The notes beneath the pieces are model-generated. The model saw only the letters and a program-made list of their open reading frames with translations. It ran no database searches and was not told the DNA's origin. 64,000 bases of DNA from Thermococcus sp. M36 (GTDB lineage: Archaea > Methanobacteriota_B > Thermococci > Thermococcales > Thermococcaceae), in contig NZ_SNUH01000002.1 in the NCBI RefSeq assembly GCF_012027355.1, positions 317,991 to 381,990 on the forward strand, written 5' to 3'. This document shows, piece after piece, positions 41,063 to 49,916 of the stretch. Numbering within the stretch: the stretch's first letter is position 1; every line of letters starts with the position of its first letter. Position numbers and translations under genes: made by a program.

Positions 41063-41101
41063 ATTTATAAATCCTCCCGCCCGAGCCAAAGGCTTAAAAA
41101 A
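41063..41101 (+). promoter_or_regulatory. TATA elements of the csl4 operon
   Basis: Two candidates, GATTTATAAAT (41063-41073) and AGGCTTAAAAAA (near 41090-41101). The second lies about 37 nt before the csl4 start. The first could instead serve an earlier start site. Confidence 0.45.
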
Positions 41102-41132
41102 TCCCCGCCCGAACTTCCATGGAGGTGGGAGG

Positions 41133-41720
41133 ATGGATGAAAAGAAGTCCGCGAAAAACGGTGACCTTGTCATTCCCGGCGACTATCTCGGTGTCATCGA
41201 AGAGTACCTGCCCGGTGAGGGTGTTAAAGAGGAAAACGGAGAGCTGTACGCCATACGCGCCGGGAGGGTTGTAATCGACCAGGAGAGGATGGAAATAAGC
41301 GTCGAACCCATCACAAACACGCCCCCTCTCCCCCAGGTCGGCGATGTTGTCATAGCTAGGGTGATAGAGGTAAAACCCCAGGCCGCAATAGTCCAGCTGG
41401 TTAAAATCGAGGGCAGGGAGGACAGGGAAATAGCGACTTCCAAGCTCGCAGGAATACACATCTCCCAAGTGCGAGATGGGTACGTAGAGGGTATGAGCAG
41501 CGAGTTCAAAATCGGCGACGTAGTACGGGCTAGGGTCATAGCGAACGAGAAGAGTCCAATACAGCTGTCAACCAAAGGACACGACCTGGGCGTTATATAT
41601 GCCCTCTGCTCCCGCTGCAGAACGCCCCTGGTGAGGAGGGGCAACAGGCTGATCTGCCCGCGCTGCGGCCACATCGAAACGAGAAAGCTGTCCTCCTTCT
41701 ACAGACGGATGAAGGTGTGA
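41133..41720 (+). CDS. csl4: Exosome RNA-binding subunit Csl4
   Basis: 195 aa. Three parts: an N-terminal domain (VIPGDYLGVIEEYLPGEGV), an S1 domain (GDVVIARVIEVKPQAAIVQ), and a C-terminal zinc ribbon (CSRCRTPL and CPRCGH). It forms the RNA-entry cap on the archaeal exosome. First gene of the operon with DUF2067, rpoL and the RNase III-like gene. Confidence 0.95.
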   Translation: MDEKKSAKNGDLVIPGDYLGVIEEYLPGEGVKEENGELYAIRAGRVVIDQERMEISVEPITNTPPLPQVGDVVIARVIEVKPQAAIVQLVKIEGREDREIATSKLAGIHISQVRDGYVEGMSSEFKIGDVVRARVIANEKSPIQLSTKGHDLGVIYALCSRCRTPLVRRGNRLICPRCGHIETRKLSSFYRRMKV

Positions 41721-41722
41721 GC

Positions 41723-42355
41723 ATGGCGAGGGCGAAGAAGGTAATAACCATCCACGTCCGCGACGACAGGGAAAAGGAGGAGTTCCTGAAAGAGATCCAG
41801 AGGCTCCGGCTCCCGGCGTTCATATACGTCCACGGAAAGCTGGATGACTTAAAAATAAACATCCAGGGCACCAAGGACGATATTAGGGAAGCCGTTAGGA
41901 AGATCAGGGAGATCCACAGTAGGGTAAGGGCAAAGCTGTACCCGGACAGGAGGGGCCTCTACCGGTATTCCATAGACGACCTCATGAGAGAGGCCAAGAC
42001 CAGCGTTTCAACGCCTGTGCTCCTGAAGGCTCTTGAGCTGATGGGAGAAACTGCGGAGCTGAAAGAAGGGGAGCTAGTAACCTCAATGCCTTGGGAGGAA
42101 ATAGTGGCGCTGACGAACAGGCTTGGCGGCCACCTTTCAGACATAGCACTTCAGACTACTAGGCAGATAAGAGAGGTCGTCCTGCCGGTAGCTGTGGCCT
42201 ACGACCTCGATCCGGGAGAAGTAATTGACATGCTGGTGGACATCGGGGCCGCTGAGTGGAAGGAGGATAAGTTTAAATACGAACTGGTGAAGAACAAGGA
42301 GCAGGCGCTGGAGATGCTGCTCAAGCACTTAGAGGGTGAGGAAAATGAAGATTGA
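41723..42355 (+). CDS. DUF2067 family protein
   Basis: 210 aa from ATG at 41723 (GGTG five nt upstream); a GTG at 41717 overlaps the csl4 stop. Residues 1-80 form an alpha/beta unit ([37 protein letters not shown]) followed by a helical domain. The family is archaeal and sits next to csl4 in many genomes, so a role in RNA metabolism is possible (inference). Confidence 0.8.
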   Translation: MARAKKVITIHVRDDREKEEFLKEIQRLRLPAFIYVHGKLDDLKINIQGTKDDIREAVRKIREIHSRVRAKLYPDRRGLYRYSIDDLMREAKTSVSTPVLLKALELMGETAELKEGELVTSMPWEEIVALTNRLGGHLSDIALQTTRQIREVVLPVAVAYDLDPGEVIDMLVDIGAAEWKEDKFKYELVKNKEQALEMLLKHLEGEENED

Positions 42356-42632
42356 GGTCATCAAGCGTGAGGAAAACGTCCTTGAGTTCTACCTTGAGGG
42401 AGAGGATCACACCTTCGCCAACCTGCTCAACGAGGTGCTCCACGAGAACAAGCACGTGACCTTCGCGGGCTACACCATCGAGCACCCGGTCCTCATGGCC
42501 AGGAAGCCGAAGTTCAGGGTTGTAACTGACGGGGAGGTAACCCCAGAAAAGGCTCTAGAAGAGGCCGCACAGAAGATATTCGACAGGGCCAGGGCAGTCC
42601 TTGAGGCATGGAAGGCCGCCATTAAGGAGTAG
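42345..42632 (+). CDS. rpoL: DNA-directed RNA polymerase subunit L
   Basis: 95 aa from ATG at 42345 with GGTGAGG three nt upstream, inside the end of the DUF2067 gene. Sequence features of Rpo11: [19 protein letters not shown] and [16 protein letters not shown]. It pairs with subunit D in the polymerase assembly platform. Confidence 0.96.
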   Translation: MKIEVIKREENVLEFYLEGEDHTFANLLNEVLHENKHVTFAGYTIEHPVLMARKPKFRVVTDGEVTPEKALEEAAQKIFDRARAVLEAWKAAIKE

Positions 42633-42681
42633 CGCCCAGTCCCGGGGTTCTTCTCTTTTCTCACATGGAGGCCGTAGCATC

Positions 42682-43068
42682 ATGCAATACGGGAAGGACT
42701 TCACGGATAAGGGGCTCGCAAAGTTCGGAGACTCACTGGTGAACTTCGTCTTCTCGCTGGCACTCAGTGAATACCTTGGGAGACCTACTGGGGAGAGGGT
42801 TCCAAACGCGTCGCTGAGCATAGCGCTTGAGCTCGCAGGACTGAGGCACGTTATTCCGCCGAGAACGGACAAGCACGGAAAGGGCGACATAGCGGAGGCA
42901 ATCTTTGCCTACGCATGGCTGGAGGGGAGGATAACGGTTGAAGAAGCCGTCGAGATTTTGAGGGAGAACTTCACGGAAGACGTTACGCACTTCTCAAGAA
43001 GAAAGGAAGCGATAGGCAAGGCCTTCGCCAAGGTTTTCAAAGTAATAGGGGAGAGGTTGGGGTTATAG
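42682..43068 (+). CDS. RNase III-like protein without dsRNA-binding domain
   Basis: 128 aa. The RNase III fold is visible: [20 protein letters not shown] is the signature region (Gly-Asp where the bacterial motif reads R-L-E-F-L-G-D), and [18 protein letters not shown] is the second acidic segment (Asp-x-x-Glu). There is no dsRNA-binding domain. It corresponds to the small archaeal Ribonuc_3_2 group. Last gene of the csl4 operon; the accessory island begins at its stop codon. Confidence 0.8.
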   Translation: MQYGKDFTDKGLAKFGDSLVNFVFSLALSEYLGRPTGERVPNASLSIALELAGLRHVIPPRTDKHGKGDIAEAIFAYAWLEGRITVEEAVEILRENFTEDVTHFSRRKEAIGKAFAKVFKVIGERLGL

Positions 43069-43229
43069 CACGACAACGTGGCCCTGTACGCACGATCCTC
43101 AAAGTCAAAGTAAATGTCATCACACTCTAACCCCACCTGCTCCAACTCTATTCCACTTGTTGGATTCACTTACACTTTCACCTCACTCCAGTGTTATTCT
43201 CCTGTCCCGTTTGGTTCTCTGCCATAGTT
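43068..43229 (-). pseudogene. Decayed fragment of a paralogue of the 44157-46436 secreted protein
   Basis: The minus-strand translation reads EPNGTGE, stop, HWSEVKV, stop, then VNPTSGIELEQVGLECDD and [12 protein letters not shown]. It aligns with EPNGAGEEHWSGVKVEVKP, MSGTGLKQVGFKCDNPKF and EYKATLVC of the intact gene. Two TAA codons (43194-43196 and 43170-43172) interrupt it. DNA identity is also obvious (for example CTTTCACC, CTCCAGTG and CCGTTTGGTTC shared). The remnant stops exactly at the end of the RNase III-like gene. Confidence 0.8.
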
Positions 43230-43298
43230 AAAAACTAGAAGCTAATCTGAAGGACACCTAGCTACCACTTGGTTGTGTTCGATTATCATCTGGTCTTT

Positions 43299-43605
43299 TT
43301 ATAGTATTGTATGAATTCCTAAGCCTGTGGAAACATCCCACAACGCTCCAAGGGAGAGAGCGAGAGTTATATTATCTGTTACCGCCCATGCTGGAAGAAA
43401 ATATAGCGGAAAGCTAACTACAGTACTTATTATAGTTCTCTCCCTGATGGATAACCTTTCCGTCCGATACACAGCGAGGAATCCAACAATACACGAGGTT
43501 ACTATAAATTGTGGGATTAGATATTTTGCAAGATAGAACGTGACCGCCAATGAGATAAAAAAACATAAAAGCAGGCATCACAAATCTGTTCTTAACTGCT
43601 GGCAT
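43299..43605 (-). pseudogene. Small membrane protein gene with frameshift in a run of seven T
   Basis: A strong ribosome binding site (GGAGGTGAT) precedes ATG at 43605, and the frame begins MPAVKNRFVMPAFMFF. At 43557-43563 (T7 on the coding strand) the frame must shift: reading six T gives FFISLAVTFYLAKYLIPQF and continues to the stop at 43299. The corrected product is 101 aa with two or three membrane helices. It lies 15 nt after the stop of the 173-aa membrane protein gene and belongs to that operon. Mutation, sequencing error or slippage are all possible. Confidence 0.65.
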
Positions 43606-43620
43606 TTACATCACCTCCAA

Positions 43621-44142
43621 CTATATGCGCAAACCCGAAATAAGTAATATTGTTGTCACAACTGTTAGCGTTGTGTATATAGTAAACACATACTTGAACA
43701 CTATTTCATTAAAATTTGGCAGGGTAAAAAAGAAAAGACCTGTTCCAAGTCCAACTGTAATAGAAAGGAGAACGCTATGGGTGGCAAGGTATACTGCAAT
43801 TAACGGAATAACCTCAAACAAAAAAATAAGCAAAGCCAGGGCGAAAATATTCTTCAAGTTCAATTCTTGCCCCTTCCTCCTTGAAAGGAATTCACCAAGA
43901 TGTCCATTGATGTCCATTAATGAGTAGTATCCAATCGTCGTAATGTAAAACACTAAGACCGGTACCAGTAGTCCCCATAAATTAGACTCAGATTCCAAGA
44001 GTACTTTTCCCGCTATGTATACTGAAAGCAGAAAGGTAATGGCCACCTTAGCTCCTTTTGTGACTTTCCCCTGATATACGAATAATCCATAAATGCCTGA
44101 AAAAACAAGGAGAAGGAGGACTAATATTTTTTCGTCTAACAT
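43621..44142 (-). CDS. Membrane protein of the accessory island, 173 aa
   Basis: Starts at ATG 44142 with GGGGTGATGAAG just before it (an ATG at 44148 is the alternative). Five hydrophobic helices fill the protein, with a charged loop LSRRKGQELNLKN in the middle. I recognise no family. The gene sits between a secreted protein gene and the frameshifted small membrane gene, 14 nt after the former. Base composition is visibly richer in A+T than the flanking housekeeping genes. Confidence 0.7.
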   Translation of the reverse strand: MLDEKILVLLLLVFSGIYGLFVYQGKVTKGAKVAITFLLSVYIAGKVLLESESNLWGLLVPVLVFYITTIGYYSLMDINGHLGEFLSRRKGQELNLKNIFALALLIFLFEVIPLIAVYLATHSVLLSITVGLGTGLFFFTLPNFNEIVFKYVFTIYTTLTVVTTILLISGLRI

Positions 44143-44156
44143 CTTCATCACCCCTA

Positions 44157-46436
44157 TCAATTGTCGAGTTTTGGCCACGCCCATCTAAAGAAACTCACCA
44201 TATAGGGCCAAGAGTTTTTAAGAGCACTAACGGTCTCTCCACTGCGTGCTAGTTTGACTATTGTTATTCCTGCCTTAACGTCCATTCCGATTAGCATGAC
44301 GTTCGTTCCAACGTCCACTATCACGTCCTTGTTATCCTGCTTTATGTTTATTGTGTCAGTGCCAGTGAATGTAATGTCGTTTCCATTTTGTGGAGATACC
44401 ACATACTTCAGTAATATCGAGATATAATCCCCAAACAGGTCTTTTTCAAGCGTGATAAGTCCTGTATGCGCTGTGTTCTTGAAGATTATCGTAGCAGTTT
44501 CAGAGCTCTGTATTACGCTGGGGTACCCAACTGCCCATGAAGAGCCAAGAGACCGCGTAAAGTCTGAGTTGTCAGTATGCCACTCGCTGACACTCACAGA
44601 GTTCAAGAAGACATTCTCTTGCATAGGATTATAGACAAATGCCTTGCACACTAATGTGGCCTTGTATTCTATACCGTCCCAGTTGAATTTAGGATTATCA
44701 CACTTAAATCCCACTTGCTTCAACCCTGTCCCGCTCATTGGTTTCACTTCCACTTTCACCCCGCTCCAGTGCTCTTCACCAGCCCCGTTTGGTTCACCAT
44801 CTCTGTTATCGAGGAATACTTTGATCGTGTGATTACCAATCCCGACAATATTGTGTGGAAATGTTAGTATTGAGTCACCGTTAGCATTCGCTGGAATCTT
44901 GGCTTCAATGTTTCTAATCACGTCCCCATCAACTTCAATGAAGCCTTTAACTGGAATCAACGACCCATCGTAATTCCAGGCCTTCACCTGCAAATACACT
45001 TCCCCACCACCCTCAAGCTCAGTGGGATAGGCTGTTAAAACAACGTTAAACAAATTGTTGGAAGTTACGCTACCATCACTTCCTTGGTAATTTGAATCGC
45101 TTCCTGATGATCCCTCCAAGTTAACACCGTCCTTTGGTGGAACCGGAGGAGAGTAAACCGGAATCTTTAAGCTTTTACTCCAAGTCAGCGTTTTCACACC
45201 ATTCACTTTCAGGGCATCGTCTGAGAGCCACTCTAAGGTTTCGTTTATTCTCTCACTAATCCAGGGATCACTATTCCCTAAGCTTTTTGCCAGGATTAAG
45301 TACTTCATATTTTCAATTTCTATCAAAATCCTAAACGCATCCCATTGATAAAGCTTTAGTATAACATTTTCATTAACATGAATACTGCAGTCCTCGTTGG
45401 AGAACCTAATACTAAGCATTGCCGTCCTTAAATAGACGAAGTACTCTCCATTAATCACGGTGACTCCCTTATCAACCGTGATAAAACTTACATCACCAAT
45501 ATCGGGTGATTCATTTGAAAGATTGTTCTCGGTATAATTCAACAGCAGTTCTGTATTCGGCGTTCTAAGCTTCTTATCTGAAATCGCCTTCCTGATAGTT
45601 AAAATTATACGATCCTTTGGAATGCAAGGAGGAGAATCAGATTTCAAAGGTACCACATGCTTTTCCCGCTTGATCACTGTTGGCTCGCGCTGGATCAATG
45701 AGAGCACCCTAAGCTGGAAGTTGTCGAGGGCATTCACTTTAACTTCGCTTGAGGAGGTGGATGATAACACTTGTCTAAGCGCAGAGAGTTCGTTCTGGTA
45801 TTCCTCCAATCCACTTAATGGAACGATCATTCCGTTGCCCTCCACTTCAGATCCGACAACCATTCCCTCTGCCGAAATTAGCCCCCCATACTGCGTTTCA
45901 AGTTTCTTTCTCAAAGGTAAGACCACGTACTCCGAATACTTGGAACTAATATTGAGGAAGCTCTTTGAGAAGTCCTCCAGGAAGGCCGTCATGTTGAAGT
46001 CCTCGGTAATACTGTCGGCATTTTGGATTATGTAATCTTCTAAAGCTTGGATCTGCTCGTCAGTCCAGCCTTGGGCCTTCAAAGCTTGGACGGTTTCATC
46101 CGGCAAACCGTTCTGACTAACGTTCTGAGCCATTTCCCTAAGCTCTTCTGCAGTATAATAAGTTTTGACTCCCGAGGCTTTCAATTCTTCCAAAGCCTGC
46201 CAGATTAAGGCTGAAATGTTGGCTGCATTCTCAGCGCCGAGGCGAGAGTTTTGAATCAACTCTTGAGCGAGGGTGAGGTTTCCATTCTCAACCTTAACGA
46301 CGAGCTCTGCTTCTCTGTCCAGTATCTCCCAGAAAGCCTCGTACGGGTCGTTACTGATGGCCTTCACGGGGTTAACTGAGGCGAGCCCCATATTTAATAC
46401 CAGCAGAATCAACAATAATCCCACTGCCCTTCTCAT
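44157..46436 (-). CDS. Large secreted/surface protein of the accessory island, 759 aa
   Basis: A signal peptide (MRRAVGLLLILLVLNMGLAS, cleavage near residue 26) is followed by a helical region (about 30-270), a central domain, a Gly/Ser-rich linker near residue 455 (GSSGSDSNYQGSDGS) and a beta-sandwich part with CARDB/NEW3 style (LQVKAWNYDGSLIPVKGF). Cysteines are paired (near 285/355 and 598/614). The C-terminus ends in a hydrophobic, aromatic stretch (YMVSFFRWAW). Family unknown. A decayed copy of residues about 575-615 lies at 43068-43229. GGTGATGA precedes the ATG. Confidence 0.75.
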   Translation of the reverse strand: MRRAVGLLLILLVLNMGLASVNPVKAISNDPYEAFWEILDREAELVVKVENGNLTLAQELIQNSRLGAENAANISALIWQALEELKASGVKTYYTAEELREMAQNVSQNGLPDETVQALKAQGWTDEQIQALEDYIIQNADSITEDFNMTAFLEDFSKSFLNISSKYSEYVVLPLRKKLETQYGGLISAEGMVVGSEVEGNGMIVPLSGLEEYQNELSALRQVLSSTSSSEVKVNALDNFQLRVLSLIQREPTVIKREKHVVPLKSDSPPCIPKDRIILTIRKAISDKKLRTPNTELLLNYTENNLSNESPDIGDVSFITVDKGVTVINGEYFVYLRTAMLSIRFSNEDCSIHVNENVILKLYQWDAFRILIEIENMKYLILAKSLGNSDPWISERINETLEWLSDDALKVNGVKTLTWSKSLKIPVYSPPVPPKDGVNLEGSSGSDSNYQGSDGSVTSNNLFNVVLTAYPTELEGGGEVYLQVKAWNYDGSLIPVKGFIEVDGDVIRNIEAKIPANANGDSILTFPHNIVGIGNHTIKVFLDNRDGEPNGAGEEHWSGVKVEVKPMSGTGLKQVGFKCDNPKFNWDGIEYKATLVCKAFVYNPMQENVFLNSVSVSEWHTDNSDFTRSLGSSWAVGYPSVIQSSETATIIFKNTAHTGLITLEKDLFGDYISILLKYVVSPQNGNDITFTGTDTINIKQDNKDVIVDVGTNVMLIGMDVKAGITIVKLARSGETVSALKNSWPYMVSFFRWAWPKLDN

Positions 46437-46535
46437 TTAATCATCACCGAAAGAAGTAACAAGTGGCAGGGGCATAAATACTTTTTGTATTCGAATTTTG
46501 CATACTTCTCTATAAAGTAAGCAAAAAGTGGAAAA

Positions 46536-47342
46536 TCACAGACTCGTCAGCAGCTCTATGAGCCCCATCTTCGTCGGAACCTTCGCGAACTTTTCTGGAT
46601 CCTTGACCTTGAGGAGGAGCGGAACCTCTCCGAAAAGCTTCAGAACCTTGCCGAAGGGTATGTTACCTTCCCCGGGCAGGAGATGCAGGTCTCCTACGCC
46701 GTAAGCTAAGGCATCCTCTGGCTCGACCTGTGGGAAGAGCTTCCCGAAGTTGTCGTGTATCATCAGGATTACAGTTTTGTCCGTTCCAAGCTTCACATCT
46801 TCGAGAAGCTTGTCCCCATCGCCCTGGGCACTCAGGAACGCATGAGCCACGTCGAGGGCGAAGCCTACGTTCTCCCTGTCAACGTTATCGACCACGTAGA
46901 GCGTGTCCTTGACGCTGAAGGTGTTTTCGAGGGCTATCTTTATGTTGAACGGTGCCACCATGTCGGCGAGCTGTTGAATCGCCTCTATCTCCAGGTCAAG
47001 CCTCCCTGTCCTGCCGCTCTGCATTACAATGACCTTCGCTCCGAGCTTTATGGCAACATCCGCGACGGCCCTTGCAACCCTGAAGTGGCGCGTGTAGTAG
47101 ATGTGGTCGCGCAGGTTTACAGAGGTAGGCATGCGGATTATGTAGTTTATACCGACACCCCTCAGAGTCGTTTCAATGTTCCTGAGCCTCTTCTCCATCA
47201 CTACCCCGTTCATGATGAGGCCGAGGGTGTGGGGGAATATTGACACAAAATCGTAGTTCTTTATTTTCACGTCTGCAAGGATTGACGCTAGCGTCTTGTC
47301 TTTGGTGACAAAGTGCGGGTAGATTGTCACTCCTATCTCCAT
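46536..47342 (-). CDS. Xylose-isomerase-like TIM-barrel (sugar phosphate isomerase/epimerase) protein
   Basis: 268 aa. A barrel of the AP-endonuclease-2 type is visible: opening IGVTIYPHFV, VIVMQSGRTGRLD, IKIALENTF (Glu ligand), VGFALDVAHAFLS (Asp/His), ILMIHDNFG (His) and GEGNIPF (Glu). These are the usual metal ligands. Substrate cannot be assigned. GGTGGTATC precedes the ATG; sppA is divergent with a shared promoter region. Confidence 0.82.
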   Translation of the reverse strand: MEIGVTIYPHFVTKDKTLASILADVKIKNYDFVSIFPHTLGLIMNGVVMEKRLRNIETTLRGVGINYIIRMPTSVNLRDHIYYTRHFRVARAVADVAIKLGAKVIVMQSGRTGRLDLEIEAIQQLADMVAPFNIKIALENTFSVKDTLYVVDNVDRENVGFALDVAHAFLSAQGDGDKLLEDVKLGTDKTVILMIHDNFGKLFPQVEPEDALAYGVGDLHLLPGEGNIPFGKVLKLFGEVPLLLKVKDPEKFAKVPTKMGLIELLTSL

Positions 47343-47435
47343 GATACCACCTACCGGAGAGTTGGACGGCAGATATAAAAGCTTAGCGAGGAGAGGGTTT
47401 AAAAGTTGTGCCGGGGAACTAAACTGGGTGAGCGA

Positions 47436-48443
47436 ATGAAGGAAGAAAACCTGTGGAAGTACATAGCCGTTATTCTCACCCTCCTCCTTGCCGCCTCGAC
47501 GGTGTCCATAGTGCTCCTCTACAAGCAGAACTCAGAGCTTGCCAGCTACGTACCCCCCAATGCAACCACCACCGTTATAGTGCAGGGATCAAACACCACG
47601 TGCAATACCACCGCATATCAACTCCAGCTGGACGAACTTCAGAGGCAGATTGATTTTCTGAAGGCCCAGCTCAGAGGGCAGAACCTGCCTGAGGACAACG
47701 CCACGATAGCCATAGTCCCCATCTTCGGCCTCATAGACGACTACACGGCCCTTAGCGTCATTCCCACTCTGAGGGAGATAGCCAAAAACGATTCCATCGC
47801 AGGCGTTGTTCTGTGGATAGAGAGCCCCGGTGGCTACGTTGGGCCCGTGAGAGAGATATATTCCACCGTCCGGAAGCTTAACCTTGTGAAGCCTGTTGTT
47901 GCCTACACCGGAGGTATAGCAGCTTCCGGCGGTTACTACATAGCCGTCGGTGCAGAGGAGATAGTCGCCGACCCCCTCGCCGAAGTCGGGAGCATCGGCG
48001 TTATCTACGTTCACTACAACCTCCAGCAGAACTATGAGTCAAACGGAATAAAGGTCGAAGTCTTCAAGACCGGCCCCTATAAGGACATGGGTGCCGAATG
48101 GCGTGGCCTCACCGACGAGGAGAAGACCATGATAACCGAGATGGTTGATACCTACTTCCAGGGCTTCCTCCAGGCCGTGAGCAACGGCAGGAGTATGAGC
48201 ATTAACGAGACGAAGAAATACGCAACCGGAAGAACCTGGTTCGCCATGAACGTCACGGGGAGCCTCGTTGACGAGACCGGTGATCTAGACTATGCCGTCA
48301 GCGTACTTGAAGAGATGCTCAACGTCACTAACCCGAGGATAGTCATCTACAAAGGCTCAACCTCCTCGAACTTCGGCATATTCGGGAGCACCGCCCTTCT
48401 CCTCGATCCTAGATACGTTAACGCGTACATAAAAACGGGGTGA
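47436..48443 (+). CDS. sppA: Signal peptide peptidase SppA
   Basis: 335 aa from ATG at 47436 (GGTGAGCGA upstream). One N-terminal membrane helix (residues about 9-27) anchors a serine protease domain outside. The nucleophile Ser lies in GGIAASGGYY (near residue 165) and the general-base Lys in FKTGPYKDMG (near 214). T. kodakarensis SppA of this type is known to cleave signal peptides after release. First gene of a three-gene operon. Confidence 0.93.
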   Translation: MKEENLWKYIAVILTLLLAASTVSIVLLYKQNSELASYVPPNATTTVIVQGSNTTCNTTAYQLQLDELQRQIDFLKAQLRGQNLPEDNATIAIVPIFGLIDDYTALSVIPTLREIAKNDSIAGVVLWIESPGGYVGPVREIYSTVRKLNLVKPVVAYTGGIAASGGYYIAVGAEEIVADPLAEVGSIGVIYVHYNLQQNYESNGIKVEVFKTGPYKDMGAEWRGLTDEEKTMITEMVDTYFQGFLQAVSNGRSMSINETKKYATGRTWFAMNVTGSLVDETGDLDYAVSVLEEMLNVTNPRIVIYKGSTSSNFGIFGSTALLLDPRYVNAYIKTG

Positions 48444-48448
48444 TTGGC

Positions 48449-48931
48449 ATGCTCTGCGAGGAGAAGCTTGAGGTGTTTGAGAACGGCTTCGCCGATGGGA
48501 AGTTTCACTTGGAGGTGGAGTTCTACGGCGGCGACGCCAGAAGGCTTCTCCTTGCAGTGATTAGGGAGCTGTACCTCCCCGACTACGGGGAGGACTACGT
48601 CTACCCCTTCGAGTGCGCCAAGGAGTTCTGGGGAATCTACATGGACGGGAGTGAGGCGGTTGCCGAAGAGTTCAGGCCGAATCCCATAAAGTTCCTCAAC
48701 CAGAGCGTCCTCAACAGGCTGGAGAAAGCCTTAGAGGAGACGGGTGCGCCCGAGGAAGTCAGGGAGAGCATAGACTTCGAGAAGGCGGAGATTCACAAGC
48801 TCAAGAAAGGTTTATTAGCACTAGGAAAGAACTTCATCCTTGACGAGGGCACCAAGACCCTCATAGTCTTCAACAAGCCGAGCGCGCGAGAGCTGATACT
48901 GAAGTACATGGGGATGCTCGATGGAGCTTGA
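48449..48931 (+). CDS. Conserved hypothetical protein, possibly DUF3216
   Basis: 160 aa from ATG at 48449, with GGTGAT four nt upstream. No signal or membrane helix. Alternating acidic helices and strands (FHLEVEFYGGDARRLLLAVI, LKKGLLALGKNFILD, TLIVFNKPSARELILKYMG). It may be the Thermococcaceae-specific DUF3216 family, but I am not sure. It lies 5 nt after sppA and overlaps the AI-2E family gene by 11 nt. Confidence 0.65.
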   Translation: MLCEEKLEVFENGFADGKFHLEVEFYGGDARRLLLAVIRELYLPDYGEDYVYPFECAKEFWGIYMDGSEAVAEEFRPNPIKFLNQSVLNRLEKALEETGAPEEVRESIDFEKAEIHKLKKGLLALGKNFILDEGTKTLIVFNKPSARELILKYMGMLDGA

Positions 48932-49916
48932 GACCGCGGTATGGATAGCGATCTCACTCGTTGTCCTCTACCTTGTATGGGAAACGATTAGCCCCATTAT
49001 TTCCCCAATAATTATTGCCGTTACACTCGCGTACATTCTGTATCCACTGCATGAGAGGCTCGCGGAGAGGATGGGCAACCGCGCCTCAGCGTTCGTGATG
49101 ACCGCCGTGCTCACCGTCGTGACTTTTCTCTTCATAATCGGCTTTGCCCTGTGGATAAACGACGTTAAAAGCTCCCTCGCGGGCTACATAAACTCATTCT
49201 TCACGTGGCTCCTCACGCTGAACCTCCCACCCACGGTCTACGAGCTTCTCCAGCGCCTGGCCCAGGACATACCAAGGCGCTTTGAGGAGTACGTACTCGG
49301 GTACACGTACTCACTCCCCAAACTTTCCCTCCAGGCAATAGTGATGGTGTTCTCCTTCTACGGCATGCTCGTCAACACCAGAGTCATCAGAAGCGAGGTC
49401 TACTCCATTCTGCCCCCTGAAAATCGGGAACTGGCGATAAAGCTGATTGAAAAAGCCGGGGAGACACTCCACACCCTGCTACGTGGATGGCTATCCGTGA
49501 GCGTTGTGAAGGGCATCATGACGGCCGCAGGCTTCATGCTATTCGGCCTGGCCAACGCGGGAGGATCAATAGCCGCAGGGATATTCACCGTAATCTTTGA
49601 GCTCCTCCCAGTTTTCGGTGGGTGGGTCGTCTGGCTCGCAGGTGCCGTCTACCTGATGAATACCGGGAACCATACCGCTGCGTTGCTCTTTGCCCTGTAC
49701 GGTATTGCCTTTATCTCGCCCCTTCCCGACATTATCCTGAGGCCAAAACTTGGAACTAGGGAGAGGGGGGTCAACTCGCTCATAAGCCTCGTCGGAATAT
49801 TTGGGGGGTACATTGCCTTTGGCTTTGTGGGCATAATAATAGGCCCCGTCGCCCTTTCCCTGCTGACCACCCTCGTCGAAGAATGGAAAGAGATCAAGGA
49901 GAGAAACGTCCCATAA
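48921..49916 (+). CDS. AI-2E transporter family (YdiK/PerM-like) membrane protein
   Basis: 331 aa, eight helices. The family layout is evident: two N-terminal helices (SPIISPIIIAVTLAYILYPL), a soluble middle section (SSLAGYINSFFTWLLTLNLP), then a helix group with GWLSVSVVKGIMTAAGF, ELLPVFGGWVVW and PLPDIILRPKL. Members export varied substrates or act as Na+/H+ antiporters; the substrate here is unknown. 3' end overlaps the convergent folP-like gene by 23 nt. Confidence 0.88.
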   Translation: MELETAVWIAISLVVLYLVWETISPIISPIIIAVTLAYILYPLHERLAERMGNRASAFVMTAVLTVVTFLFIIGFALWINDVKSSLAGYINSFFTWLLTLNLPPTVYELLQRLAQDIPRRFEEYVLGYTYSLPKLSLQAIVMVFSFYGMLVNTRVIRSEVYSILPPENRELAIKLIEKAGETLHTLLRGWLSVSVVKGIMTAAGFMLFGLANAGGSIAAGIFTVIFELLPVFGGWVVWLAGAVYLMNTGNHTAALLFALYGIAFISPLPDIILRPKLGTRERGVNSLISLVGIFGGYIAFGFVGIIIGPVALSLLTTLVEEWKEIKERNVP

